Shown: positions 8,257-15,593 of the stretch, in pieces
Layout of the letters: the number at the start of each line of letters is the position of its first letter
Position numbering within the stretch: position 1 is the stretch's first letter
NCBI GenBank assembly: GCA_045632845.1
Contig: JAZQXL010000015.1
Coordinates: 1 to 64,000 of the forward strand
Length of the DNA: 64,000 nt
From: RGIG4140 sp045632845
Lineage (GTDB): Bacteria; Pseudomonadota; Alphaproteobacteria; CAAHEQ01; UBA3637
Direction of reading: 5' to 3'
Program-made: the position numbers and the translations under genes
Notes under the pieces: model-generated
The model's database searches: none
Told to the model about the DNA's origin: nothing
Seen by the model: the letters and a program-made list of their open reading frames with translations, nothing else

Positions 8257-8891
8257 GATTGTGTGGATATAATTTTTTCAGATAGTTTTTTCTTGCCCGT
8301 TGAATCATAAATGATTTCTTTTATATCGCTTTTTAACAGTCCTTTGATATGTGATTGATGTGTTTTTTCAATGAGTCCATTTGTGCGGTAAAATGTTTTT
8401 AAAATACTGCCATCAGCTAAATCTTCTTGAACAGAGGTGATGTTTTTTCCCTCTTGATCATAGGTTGTTGTTTTTGTCATACCCTCAATGTCCATCTCAA
8501 CGAGTTTTAAAGGGGTAATGCCATCTTCTTGATAATAAAAAGTTTTTTCTACACCTTCAATTTTTTGTATTTTTATTTTTTCAATTGTTTTCCCATCCGT
8601 TCGAAAATGTGTTGTTTTAATTAAATGAGGATTAGTTTCTTGAATAAAAACAAGAGTTTTACCATCTCCTTGATAGGCTGTTTTTTTATTTTTTGTTGAA
8701 ATTTCAACACGCTGTGGTTGTAACCCGTTTGATTTATATTTTGTAAAAATGGTTTTATCTTGATATTCTTCTAAAACATCAAGAATAAGTCCTTGAGAGC
8801 CATCAATGTAACGTGTTGTTTTTAAAGAAGAATCCGATTTTGTTTTTACAACCAAAATACCATTAATAGTTTGTGTAACGGTTTCATTCAT
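8253..8891 (-). CDS. Repeat protein built from about 28-residue DG-containing units
   Basis: 212 residues with no signal peptide or membrane segment. Most of the chain is degenerate tandem units of about 25-30 residues with a turn like YQxDGxT, followed by two strand-like stretches: YIDGSQG, YQGDGKT, FRTDGKT, YQEDGIT, YDQEGKN, YRTNGLI, YDSTGKK. This resembles YwqK/MORN-like or DUF2963-type repeat proteins, which are often of unknown function. The start ATG at 8891 is only weakly supported by an upstream AAAGGG. It is probably cytoplasmic, with no functional clue from its neighbours. Confidence 0.65.
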   Translation of the reverse strand: MNETVTQTINGILVVKTKSDSSLKTTRYIDGSQGLILDVLEEYQDKTIFTKYKSNGLQPQRVEISTKNKKTAYQGDGKTLVFIQETNPHLIKTTHFRTDGKTIEKIKIQKIEGVEKTFYYQEDGITPLKLVEMDIEGMTKTTTYDQEGKNITSVQEDLADGSILKTFYRTNGLIEKTHQSHIKGLLKSDIKEIIYDSTGKKKLSEKIISTQS

Positions 8892-9011
8892 TTTTATTTC
8901 ATCCCTTTGTTTATTCCTTTATTTTTATTAACGCAAAGAATCATTTTTGAGTCAAGAAAAAAGTATGCTAAATACATTTTAAAAAGGTTTTGAAATATAT
9001 AGATAGCGGCC

Positions 9012-9038
9012 CAAAAAAAGGAGCGTTAAAACGCTCCT
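9012..9038 (-). terminator. Terminator of the ccrM-OmpA lipoprotein unit
   Basis: Hairpin AGGAGCG...CGCTCCT (9019-9038). The A-run at 9013-9019 is a U-run in the minus-strand transcript. Confidence 0.75.
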
Positions 9039-9058
9039 TAAAATCAATATTTTTATTT

Positions 9059-9703
9059 TTAGTTTTTGTTAATTAAGAAAATTTCAACACGACGGTTTTG
9101 TTCTCTTCCTTGAGCAGTTGCATTTGATGCGATTGGATTTTGAGGACCTAATCCATCAGTGATGATTCGATCGGCTGAAACACCTTGTAATCTCAAATAA
9201 TTTGAAACAGCATTGGCTCTGCGTAATGATAGTGTGTTGTTATAAGCTGTTGATCCTGTGTTATCTGTGTATCCAACAATTTGAACCATTGTTTTATTGT
9301 ATTCTTTAATAACTTTTGCAATAGAATTTAATGTTGGGGCAAAAGAGGGTTGAATGCTAGCTTCATTTGTGCCAAATGTGATGTTGCCTGGCATGATAAG
9401 TTGTACTTGCCCATTTTGAGAAATAACTTGAACACCAGTGCCAACAAGTTCTTGACGTAATTTTTTAGCTTGTGCATCCATATAAGCACCTGTACCAACG
9501 CCAACCAATGCGCCGGCTCCTGCACCGATAAGGGCTCCTTTTTTACCGCCAATTAATGCGCCAATTCCAGCACCTGCGGCTGTGCCAATTCCTGTGCCCC
9601 AAGCTGTTTTTGAAACTTGACTTTCTCCTGTATAAGGATTTGTTGCACAAGCACTTAAAAGGCTGACGAGTGCAACGGAGAGAATTAATTTTTTCATTTT
9701 CAT
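9059..9703 (-). CDS. OmpA-family outer-membrane lipoprotein (YiaD/Pal-like)
   Basis: 214 residues. The lipobox LLSAC has Cys19. A glycine/alanine-rich glycine-zipper stretch (about 35-78) follows, then a C-terminal OmpA domain (about 95-212) with VQIVGYTDNTGS, LSLRRANAVSNYL and the closing NRRVEIF. This domain binds peptidoglycan non-covalently, so the protein should tether the outer membrane to the cell wall. YiaD has the same lipoprotein, glycine zipper and OmpA layout. It lies 11 bases downstream of ccrM and is probably cotranscribed with it. Confidence 0.9.
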   Translation of the reverse strand: MKMKKLILSVALVSLLSACATNPYTGESQVSKTAWGTGIGTAAGAGIGALIGGKKGALIGAGAGALVGVGTGAYMDAQAKKLRQELVGTGVQVISQNGQVQLIMPGNITFGTNEASIQPSFAPTLNSIAKVIKEYNKTMVQIVGYTDNTGSTAYNNTLSLRRANAVSNYLRLQGVSADRIITDGLGPQNPIASNATAQGREQNRRVEIFLINKN

Positions 9704-9714
9704 ACTTTCCTTTC

Positions 9715-10803
9715 TTATGCTATTTGTAATTCTTCTTTTAATTTTTTGCGATAATCATCTAACGCAATCATTTCTGCATGTTTTCTTTTTTTAGATAAAA
9801 TATGCCAAAATGTCCAGCCGTTACAAGAGGCAATGCCTTGCAATTTGGCTGCAACCTGATGAATTGATCCTTGATATCCATCTATTTTTAAGGATCCATC
9901 AGCCCTAATAATGGCAGAATATTTTCTTTTTGCGTCATAGACTTTTTGACCTGGTTTAATCAGTCCATGCTCAATGACAGAACCAAATGGAATTCTAGGT
10001 TCTGCTTTTTTGGCGGGTAATGGTTCATAGAGTGTATCATCAATGATATCAGGAATTTCATCCAGTCTTTTTTTTGCGTGCTTGATGTATTTGGCTTCTT
10101 TTTCAATGCCGATGTATTTTCTTCCTAATTTTTTTGCAACAGCACCAGTTGTGCCTGTTCCAAAAAAAGGATCTAAAATAACATCTCCTGGATTGGTTGA
10201 TGCTAAAATAACACGATAAAGCAAACTTTCGGGTTTTTGAGTTGTGTGGACCTTTTTACCATCTTTATTTTTCAACCGTTCAGGACCATTACAAATGGGG
10301 AGAAGCCAATCAGACCGCATTTGGATATCATCGTTAAATGCTTTCATGCTTTCATAATTAAAAGTGTATTTTGACTTGTCTGATTTCGAACACCAAATCA
10401 AAGTTTCATGTGCATTTGCAAATCTGGTTCCTTTAAAGTTGGGCATAGGATTTGTTTTAACCCAAACAATATCATTTAAAACCCAAAACTTTAAATTTTG
10501 TAGATGATAGCCGACTCTAAAAATATTGTGATAAGACCCAATAACCCAGATGGTCCCATTTTCTTTAAGTACACGACGTGCTTGAGTTAACCACTTGAGT
10601 GTGAATTCGTCATAAGAGGCAAAATCATCAAATTTGTCCCAAGCATCAGTTACAGCATCAACATGTGTTGCATCTGGCCTTAAAAGGTCTCCACCCAGTT
10701 GCATAAAATAAGGTGGGTCGGCAAAAATGACGTCAACAGAATTATCAGGTAATTTTTTCATTACCTCTAAGCTGTCTCCGTGATAGATTGTGTTTAGTTT
10801 CAT
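9715..10803 (-). CDS. ccrM: CcrM-type adenine-N6 DNA methyltransferase
   Basis: 362 residues from the ATG at 10803, which has GGAGGG 9 bases upstream. An open frame extends ten codons further without support. DPPY (29-32) comes before the S-adenosylmethionine motif DPFFGTGTTG (near 219), the beta-class order. The C-terminal extension (about 270-345, FGSVIEHGLIKPGQ...GSIHQVAAKLQ...NGWTFWH) matches the CcrM C-terminal domain. In Alphaproteobacteria CcrM methylates GANTC once per cell cycle and affects gene expression through promoter methylation state. No partner restriction enzyme is nearby, which fits a solitary cell-cycle methylase. Confidence 0.93.
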   Translation of the reverse strand: MKLNTIYHGDSLEVMKKLPDNSVDVIFADPPYFMQLGGDLLRPDATHVDAVTDAWDKFDDFASYDEFTLKWLTQARRVLKENGTIWVIGSYHNIFRVGYHLQNLKFWVLNDIVWVKTNPMPNFKGTRFANAHETLIWCSKSDKSKYTFNYESMKAFNDDIQMRSDWLLPICNGPERLKNKDGKKVHTTQKPESLLYRVILASTNPGDVILDPFFGTGTTGAVAKKLGRKYIGIEKEAKYIKHAKKRLDEIPDIIDDTLYEPLPAKKAEPRIPFGSVIEHGLIKPGQKVYDAKRKYSAIIRADGSLKIDGYQGSIHQVAAKLQGIASCNGWTFWHILSKKRKHAEMIALDDYRKKLKEELQIA

Positions 10804-10921
10804 TCTTAATAACCCTCCATAGATAGTATACACACTTTATCAAATAAAAGTAAGTAAATTATTAACAAAAAGGCAAAAAAATTAATATTTTTTTTGTTTT
10901 TTATAAAAATGCTTTTTAGAC

Positions 10922-10950
10922 TTGCAAAAAAAATAAAATTGTTCTAGAAT
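10922..10950 (+). promoter_or_regulatory. Sigma70-type promoter for secG-kdsA-eno
   Basis: TTGCAA (10922-10927) and TAGAAT (10945-10950) with 17-base spacing, about 50 bases before the secG ATG. Confidence 0.65.
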
Positions 10951-11001
10951 GCCTCCGTTTAAACTTAAATGATCATTTTTGTTTTATTTTAAGGAAAGAA
11001 T

Positions 11002-11298
11002 ATGCAAACATTTATTTTAACTATTCATATTATTCTTGCAATTTGCATCACAATTTTTGTTTTGCTTCAACGTTCAGAAGGGGGCGCTTTAGGTGCTCTT
11101 GGTGGCGGATCTGGTGGGTCAGGTTTGTTCACAGGTCGTCAAGCAGGTAACTTTTTATCTCGTATGACAGCTTACTTTTTTGCAGGTTTTATTATTACAA
11201 GTTTAACACTTGTGATTATGGCAAAAAATATGGGTGAAGTTGAAAAGGTAAGTATTGTTCCAACTTCTACACAAACAGAGCAAGAAGCAACAAAATAA
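11002..11298 (+). CDS. secG: Preprotein translocase subunit SecG
   Basis: 98 residues. Two transmembrane helices (about 2-20 and 52-72) flank the conserved cytoplasmic loop LQRSEGGALGALGGGSGGSGLFTGRQAGNFLSR (written here in halves: LQRSEGGALGALGGG and SGLFTGRQAGNFLSR). SecG is the accessory subunit of the SecYEG inner-membrane channel. AAGGAAAG precedes the ATG. It leads the unit secG-kdsA-eno and is 12 bases from kdsA. Confidence 0.95.
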   Translation: MQTFILTIHIILAICITIFVLLQRSEGGALGALGGGSGGSGLFTGRQAGNFLSRMTAYFFAGFIITSLTLVIMAKNMGEVEKVSIVPTSTQTEQEATK

Positions 11299-11310
11299 AA
11301 GAGGCAACAT

Positions 11311-12135
11311 ATGCAAAAACAAGTTGATGTCGCAGGTGTTCAATTTTCAAATGATTTACCATTTGTGTTGATTGCGGGTCCTTGTCAAATGGAAAGTGCT
11401 ACACATGGTTTAGAAATGGCTGAAGCACTTGTTTCTTTGACAAATAAATTGAATATTCCATTTATTTTTAAAGCATCTTTTGATAAGGCTAATCGAACAA
11501 GTATTAATGGTGTTCGTGGAATGGGTCTTGAAAAAGCAATGGTTGCTTTTCAAGATATTAAGTCAAAATTTAATTGTCCTGTTATTACAGATATTCATGA
11601 ACCATTTCAATGCGCTGAAGCAGCTCAGGTTGTGGATGTTTTGCAAATTCCAGCATTTTTGTGTCGTCAAACAGATTTGTTGATTGCTGCTGGAAAAACA
11701 GGGGCAGCTATTAATATTAAAAAGGGGCAATTTTTGGCTCCTTGGGATATGAAAAACGTTGTTGCAAAATTGGAAAGCACAGGGAACAATCGTTTATTAT
11801 TGACTGAAAGAGGTGTTTCTTTTGGGTATAACACGCTTGTTGTTGATATGAGATCCTTGCCAATTATGAAACAAACGGGGTATCCTGTTATTTTTGATGC
11901 GACACACTCTGTTCAACAGCCGGGTGGACAAGGTTCATCAAGTGGTGGACAAAGAGAATTTGCACCAATTTTGGCAAATGCCGCTGTTTCAACAGGAATT
12001 GCTGGTGTCTTTATTGAAACACATGAAACACCAGATACGGCACCAAGTGATGGGCCCAATATGATTCCGCTTCATCAAATGGAAGATGTTTTAATGAAAT
12101 TGAAAGCATTTGATGCAGTTGCAAAAAACAAATAA
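11311..12135 (+). CDS. kdsA: 3-deoxy-D-manno-octulosonate 8-phosphate synthase
   Basis: 274 residues, the normal length. It condenses arabinose 5-phosphate with phosphoenolpyruvate to KDO-8-phosphate, the precursor of the inner core sugar of lipopolysaccharide. Visible family segments include IAGPCQMES, FKASFDKANRTS, TDIHE, LCRQTDLL and DATHSVQQPGGQG. Its presence shows a KDO-containing outer membrane. It lies between secG and eno on the same strand. Eno supplies the phosphoenolpyruvate it uses. Confidence 0.97.
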   Translation: MQKQVDVAGVQFSNDLPFVLIAGPCQMESATHGLEMAEALVSLTNKLNIPFIFKASFDKANRTSINGVRGMGLEKAMVAFQDIKSKFNCPVITDIHEPFQCAEAAQVVDVLQIPAFLCRQTDLLIAAGKTGAAINIKKGQFLAPWDMKNVVAKLESTGNNRLLLTERGVSFGYNTLVVDMRSLPIMKQTGYPVIFDATHSVQQPGGQGSSSGGQREFAPILANAAVSTGIAGVFIETHETPDTAPSDGPNMIPLHQMEDVLMKLKAFDAVAKNK

Positions 12136-12174
12136 AAAGTTTTATTAATTTTAACTCAAGATAAGGAGAAAAAT

Positions 12175-13464
12175 ATGAGTGAAATTATTGATATTCAAGC
12201 AAGAGAAATTTTAGATTCACGTGGTACACCAACTGTTGAAGTTGATGTCGTTTTGGAAGATGGCTCTTTTGGTAGAGCTGCTGTTCCAAGTGGCGCTTCA
12301 ACAGGTGTTCATGAAGCTGTTGAATTGCGTGATGGTGATAAAACACGTTTTGGTGGTAAAGGTGTTTTAAAAGCTGTTAACGCTGTTAACACAGAACTTT
12401 ATGATGCAATCGTTGGCATGCCTGCTGATGAACAAATCGAAATCGATCGTGAAATGATTGCTTTAGATGGCACAGAAAATAAAGGTCGTTTGGGTGCAAA
12501 CGCTATTTTGGGTGTTTCACTTGCTATTGCAAAAGCAGCAGCTGAAAGTGCTGGTTTGCCACTTTATCGTTACATTGGTGGTACATTGGCTCACGTTTTG
12601 CCAGTTCCAATGATGAACATTTTAAATGGTGGTAAACACGCTGATAACCCAATTGATATTCAAGAATTTATGATTATGCCTGTTGGTGCTTCTTCATGTT
12701 CAGAAGCTATCCGTATGGGTGCTGAAATCTTCCAAGCTTTGAAAACAAACCTCAAAAAAGCTGGTATGAACACAAACGTTGGTGATGAAGGTGGTTTTGC
12801 TCCAAACATTGGTTCTGCAAAAGAAGCTTTGACATTCATTGTAAATGCAATCGAAACAGCTGGTTATAAACCAGGTGATGATGTTGTTTTGGCATTGGAT
12901 GCAGCTTCTTCAGAATTCTATGGTGAAGATGGCAAATATCACTTAGAAGGTGAAGGTAAAGTTTTAACTTCAGCTGAACTTGTTAAATACTATGAAGAAC
13001 TCGTTAATGAATTCCCTGTTATGTCAATCGAAGATGGTATGGCAGAAGATGATTGGGAAGGTTGGGATATGCTCACAAAAACATTGGGCAACCGTATCCA
13101 ACTCGTTGGCGACGACTTGTTTGTTACAAACACAAAACGTTTGAAAATGGGTATCGAACGCAAAGTTGCAAACTCAATCTTAATCAAAGTTAACCAAATT
13201 GGTTCATTGACAGAAACTTTGGAATCTGTTGATATGGCTCATAGAGCTGGTTACACAGCTGTTTTATCACACCGTTCAGGTGAAACAGAAGATGCAACAA
13301 TTGCTGATATCGCAGTTGCAACAGGTTGTGGACAAATCAAAACAGGTTCATTGTCACGTTCAGACCGTTTGGCAAAATACAATCAATTAATCCGTATTGA
13401 ACAAGAATTGGGTGATACAGCTGTTTATGCTGGTCGTTCAATTTTTGCAACAAAACAAAAATAA
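12175..13464 (+). CDS. eno: Enolase
   Basis: 429 residues, full length. It interconverts 2-phosphoglycerate and phosphoenolpyruvate. Conserved parts are visible: AREILDSRGTPTVEVD at the N-terminus, PSGASTG, GDEGGFAPN, ALDAASSEFY, SIEDGMAEDDW, LVGDDLFVTN, VNQIGSLTE and SHRSGETED. Codon choice is visibly more biased than in the neighbours (repeated GGT, GTT, AAC, CGT), as expected for a highly expressed gene. A good AAGGAG site lies upstream. It is the last gene of the unit and is followed by a terminator. Confidence 0.98.
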   Translation: MSEIIDIQAREILDSRGTPTVEVDVVLEDGSFGRAAVPSGASTGVHEAVELRDGDKTRFGGKGVLKAVNAVNTELYDAIVGMPADEQIEIDREMIALDGTENKGRLGANAILGVSLAIAKAAAESAGLPLYRYIGGTLAHVLPVPMMNILNGGKHADNPIDIQEFMIMPVGASSCSEAIRMGAEIFQALKTNLKKAGMNTNVGDEGGFAPNIGSAKEALTFIVNAIETAGYKPGDDVVLALDAASSEFYGEDGKYHLEGEGKVLTSAELVKYYEELVNEFPVMSIEDGMAEDDWEGWDMLTKTLGNRIQLVGDDLFVTNTKRLKMGIERKVANSILIKVNQIGSLTETLESVDMAHRAGYTAVLSHRSGETEDATIADIAVATGCGQIKTGSLSRSDRLAKYNQLIRIEQELGDTAVYAGRSIFATKQK

Positions 13465-13482
13465 TTGATCTGAATAAAAATG

Positions 13483-13518
13483 CCCCGATGCTTTTAAAGT
13501 GTCGGGGTATTTTTTTTA
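13483..13518 (+). terminator. Rho-independent terminator after eno
   Basis: CCCCGA (13483-13488) pairs with TCGGGG (13502-13507), followed by a T-run to about 13518. The weaker A-run on the left could also serve the convergent recX gene. Confidence 0.8.
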
Positions 13519-13543
13519 TTTGTAAAAATGATTTAATCAGCTC

Positions 13544-14077
13544 TTAAAAATAAGGTTCCTCATCTGAAGCAGGTTTTGTTTTAAGAGCCGAGGAGGCAAT
13601 CTCATAACTAAAGCCAGCTCTTGCCAAAGCGGCCAAATCTTTTTGATAAAATTCATCAGCATTTTTGCTTCTAAATTGGCCTTTTCTATGTTTTTTGAGC
13701 CACTGTTCTGCTCTTGTTAAATCAGAACTTTCATTTTCTAAATCAAATTCAGAAAGTAAATTTTTTGCAATTTCACCAGTAATGCCAGCTTGTTTTAATT
13801 TGTTAAGAATGAATGATTTTGATTTGCCTGCAGAACATAATTTTTTGATTTGGATTTGTGCAAATCGTTCATCGTTGATATACCCTAAATTTTGCATTCT
13901 ATTGATAACATTTTGGATAAGCTCTTGCGCATTGTTTGGAACAATGGCGCCTTTTGCTTTTTCTTTTTGAATACGCCGTTCAAGCATTTGCTTGACTTTT
14001 AAAGTCGATGCATCAAATCGTTCAAGATAAAAAAGCGTTATGTTATATAAACGTTGTTCAGAAATTGGTTTTGTCAT
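13544..14077 (-). CDS. recX: RecA regulator RecX
   Basis: 177 residues from the ATG at 14077, preceded by GAGAGG. The open frame runs 18 codons further upstream without a site. The RecX pattern of three-helix repeats is visible: LYNITLFYLERFDASTLKVKQML, NVINRMQNLGYINDERFAQ and KSKSFILNKLKQAGI. The NLGYINDERFA motif is diagnostic. RecX binds RecA filaments and limits recombinase activity. It is divergent from hslO. RecA itself is not in the window. Confidence 0.85.
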   Translation of the reverse strand: MTKPISEQRLYNITLFYLERFDASTLKVKQMLERRIQKEKAKGAIVPNNAQELIQNVINRMQNLGYINDERFAQIQIKKLCSAGKSKSFILNKLKQAGITGEIAKNLLSEFDLENESSDLTRAEQWLKKHRKGQFRSKNADEFYQKDLAALARAGFSYEIASSALKTKPASDEEPYF

Positions 14078-14124
14078 TTTAGCCTCTCTTTTATTAAAAA
14101 GAACTTTAAAATACTTTTTTAACA

Positions 14125-14153
14125 TTGACAAGAAAAAACGTTTTTATCATAAT
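14125..14153 (+). promoter_or_regulatory. Promoter for hslO
   Basis: Consensus TTGACA (14125-14130) and CATAAT (14148-14153) with 17-base spacing, about 29 bases before the hslO ATG. No obvious heat-shock promoter elements were seen. Confidence 0.65.
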
Positions 14154-14181
14154 AGAAAAAAATTTATTAAAGGAGTTTATA

Positions 14182-15024
14182 ATGGATATAGTAATGCCGT
14201 TTGTGCTTGAGAATTTAAGATTCAAAGGTGTTTATATTGGAGCAGATAAAACAATTCAAGAAATTTTGGATTGTCATTCATACCCTGTTGTGGTTCAAAA
14301 AGTGTTATCTGAGGCTGTTGTTTTGGCAATTGCTTTGGCACAGAGTATTAAATACACAGGTGTTTTTTCACTTCAAGTCCGCTCAAGTGGGCCAATTTCT
14401 TCCCTTTATGTAAATGTAACAAATGACAAACAGGTGCGTGCTTATGCCAATTTTGAAGAAGAAAAGTTGCCTTCAGCAGAGGATATGAGTAACGAAACTT
14501 TGTTTGGGAATGGTGAACTGTTGTTTTCAGTCACGCAAATTGGGCAACAGCCATATCAAGGAATTGTTTTGTTGACGGGGAAAACTTTATTAGATACTGT
14601 TCTTGATTATTTTAAATTGTCAGAACAAATTAAAACAGATATCATCATTCGTCAAAAAGGAACGCAAACCAGATGTTTGATGGTTCAACAAATGCCACTT
14701 AGAGCAGGGGATGAAAAAGACGAAGTTGCAGATATTTATGAAACAGTAACAGTTTTGATGCATAGTGTCAAAGATACGGAGTTATTCTATGAAAATTTAG
14801 CGCCTGAAAAATTGCTCTATCGTTTATTCCATGCTAATGATTTAACAGTGTATGAGCCTGCAACACCTGTTTTTTCTTGTCCTTGTCGTAAAGAGCAAAT
14901 GAAACGCTTTTTGTCAAGATTGGATCCAAAAGAAAGAGAAGATTTGTATCAAGATGGACAAATTGTTTCAGAGTGTCAATTTTGTCAACGTCAATATGTT
15001 TTTAAACATGAGGATTTTGAATAA
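14182..15024 (+). CDS. hslO: Redox-regulated chaperone Hsp33
   Basis: 280 residues from the ATG at 14182 (AAGGAG 8 bases upstream). A longer frame from 14125 overlaps the promoter and is rejected. The C-terminal zinc centre has C233-P-C235 and C265-Q-F-C268, the CxC/CxxC redox switch of Hsp33. The N-terminal domain begins ENLRFKGVYIGA. It is a cytoplasmic holdase activated by oxidation and unfolding. Its TAA overlaps the ATG of the next lipoprotein gene by one base, implying translational coupling. Confidence 0.95.
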   Translation: MDIVMPFVLENLRFKGVYIGADKTIQEILDCHSYPVVVQKVLSEAVVLAIALAQSIKYTGVFSLQVRSSGPISSLYVNVTNDKQVRAYANFEEEKLPSAEDMSNETLFGNGELLFSVTQIGQQPYQGIVLLTGKTLLDTVLDYFKLSEQIKTDIIIRQKGTQTRCLMVQQMPLRAGDEKDEVADIYETVTVLMHSVKDTELFYENLAPEKLLYRLFHANDLTVYEPATPVFSCPCRKEQMKRFLSRLDPKEREDLYQDGQIVSECQFCQRQYVFKHEDFE

Positions 15025-15581
15025 TGAAAAAAACAACACTTTGTTTGTTGTCACTTTTATTGATGGGGTGTACTGCTCCTGTTTTAAAGGAATTTAGCGT
15101 AAATACCTTTCAAGAGGCAACGCCGGTGGCTGTTGGTGTAAAAGAAATTCTCATAACAAACAAAGTGGAACAGTTTGACCATTTGCCCCATATTGAAAAT
15201 GAAATGCCAATTTCTCCTGTGCTTGCTTTGGAAACTTGGGCAAACAATCGTTTTTATGCAACAAACTCAAAAAAAATAGATACAATGCATATTGAGATTG
15301 AAAAAGCTTATATGACGAAAACGGATGAAAAAGCGGATAATTGGTATACTTTAGACAATGAGATGTATAAATTAACATACTATGTTCAAATTGATTATAT
15401 TTCAAATGGTGATGTGATTTATACGCAAGATGTTGGTGGGTTTGAAAGTTCATCATTACCGAAAAGGAGCTCTCTTGCAGATAAAGAAGCTATTTTTGAA
15501 AAAATGATGAATCAAATGGTGCAAAAAGTGAATGATAAGATTTTAATTCAAATGCCAGCAGCTGTTCGGGTGAAGGGGTAG
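15024..15581 (+). CDS. Lipoprotein of unknown function
   Basis: 185 residues with a lipobox LLMGC at Cys16, so a lipid-anchored envelope protein. The mature part has the sequence VGVKEILITNKVEQFDHLPHIENEMP and a second half with a beta-rich stretch (TYYVQIDYISNGDVIYTQDVGGFES), then a C-terminal helix (KEAIFEKMMNQMVQKVNDKIL). Helix-capped, strand-rich proteins of this sort occur among outer-membrane auxiliary lipoproteins, but no family is recognised. Its ATG overlaps the hslO stop by one base, and comEC follows 12 bases on. Confidence 0.7.
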   Translation: MKKTTLCLLSLLLMGCTAPVLKEFSVNTFQEATPVAVGVKEILITNKVEQFDHLPHIENEMPISPVLALETWANNRFYATNSKKIDTMHIEIEKAYMTKTDEKADNWYTLDNEMYKLTYYVQIDYISNGDVIYTQDVGGFESSSLPKRSSLADKEAIFEKMMNQMVQKVNDKILIQMPAAVRVKG

Positions 15582-15593
15582 TAATTAATTTAA

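Noticed and set aside
14125..14181. Longer N-terminus for Hsp33
   Set aside because: This stretch holds the TTGACA...CATAAT promoter, so it cannot also be translated from the same transcript. The ATG at 14182 has a strong site.
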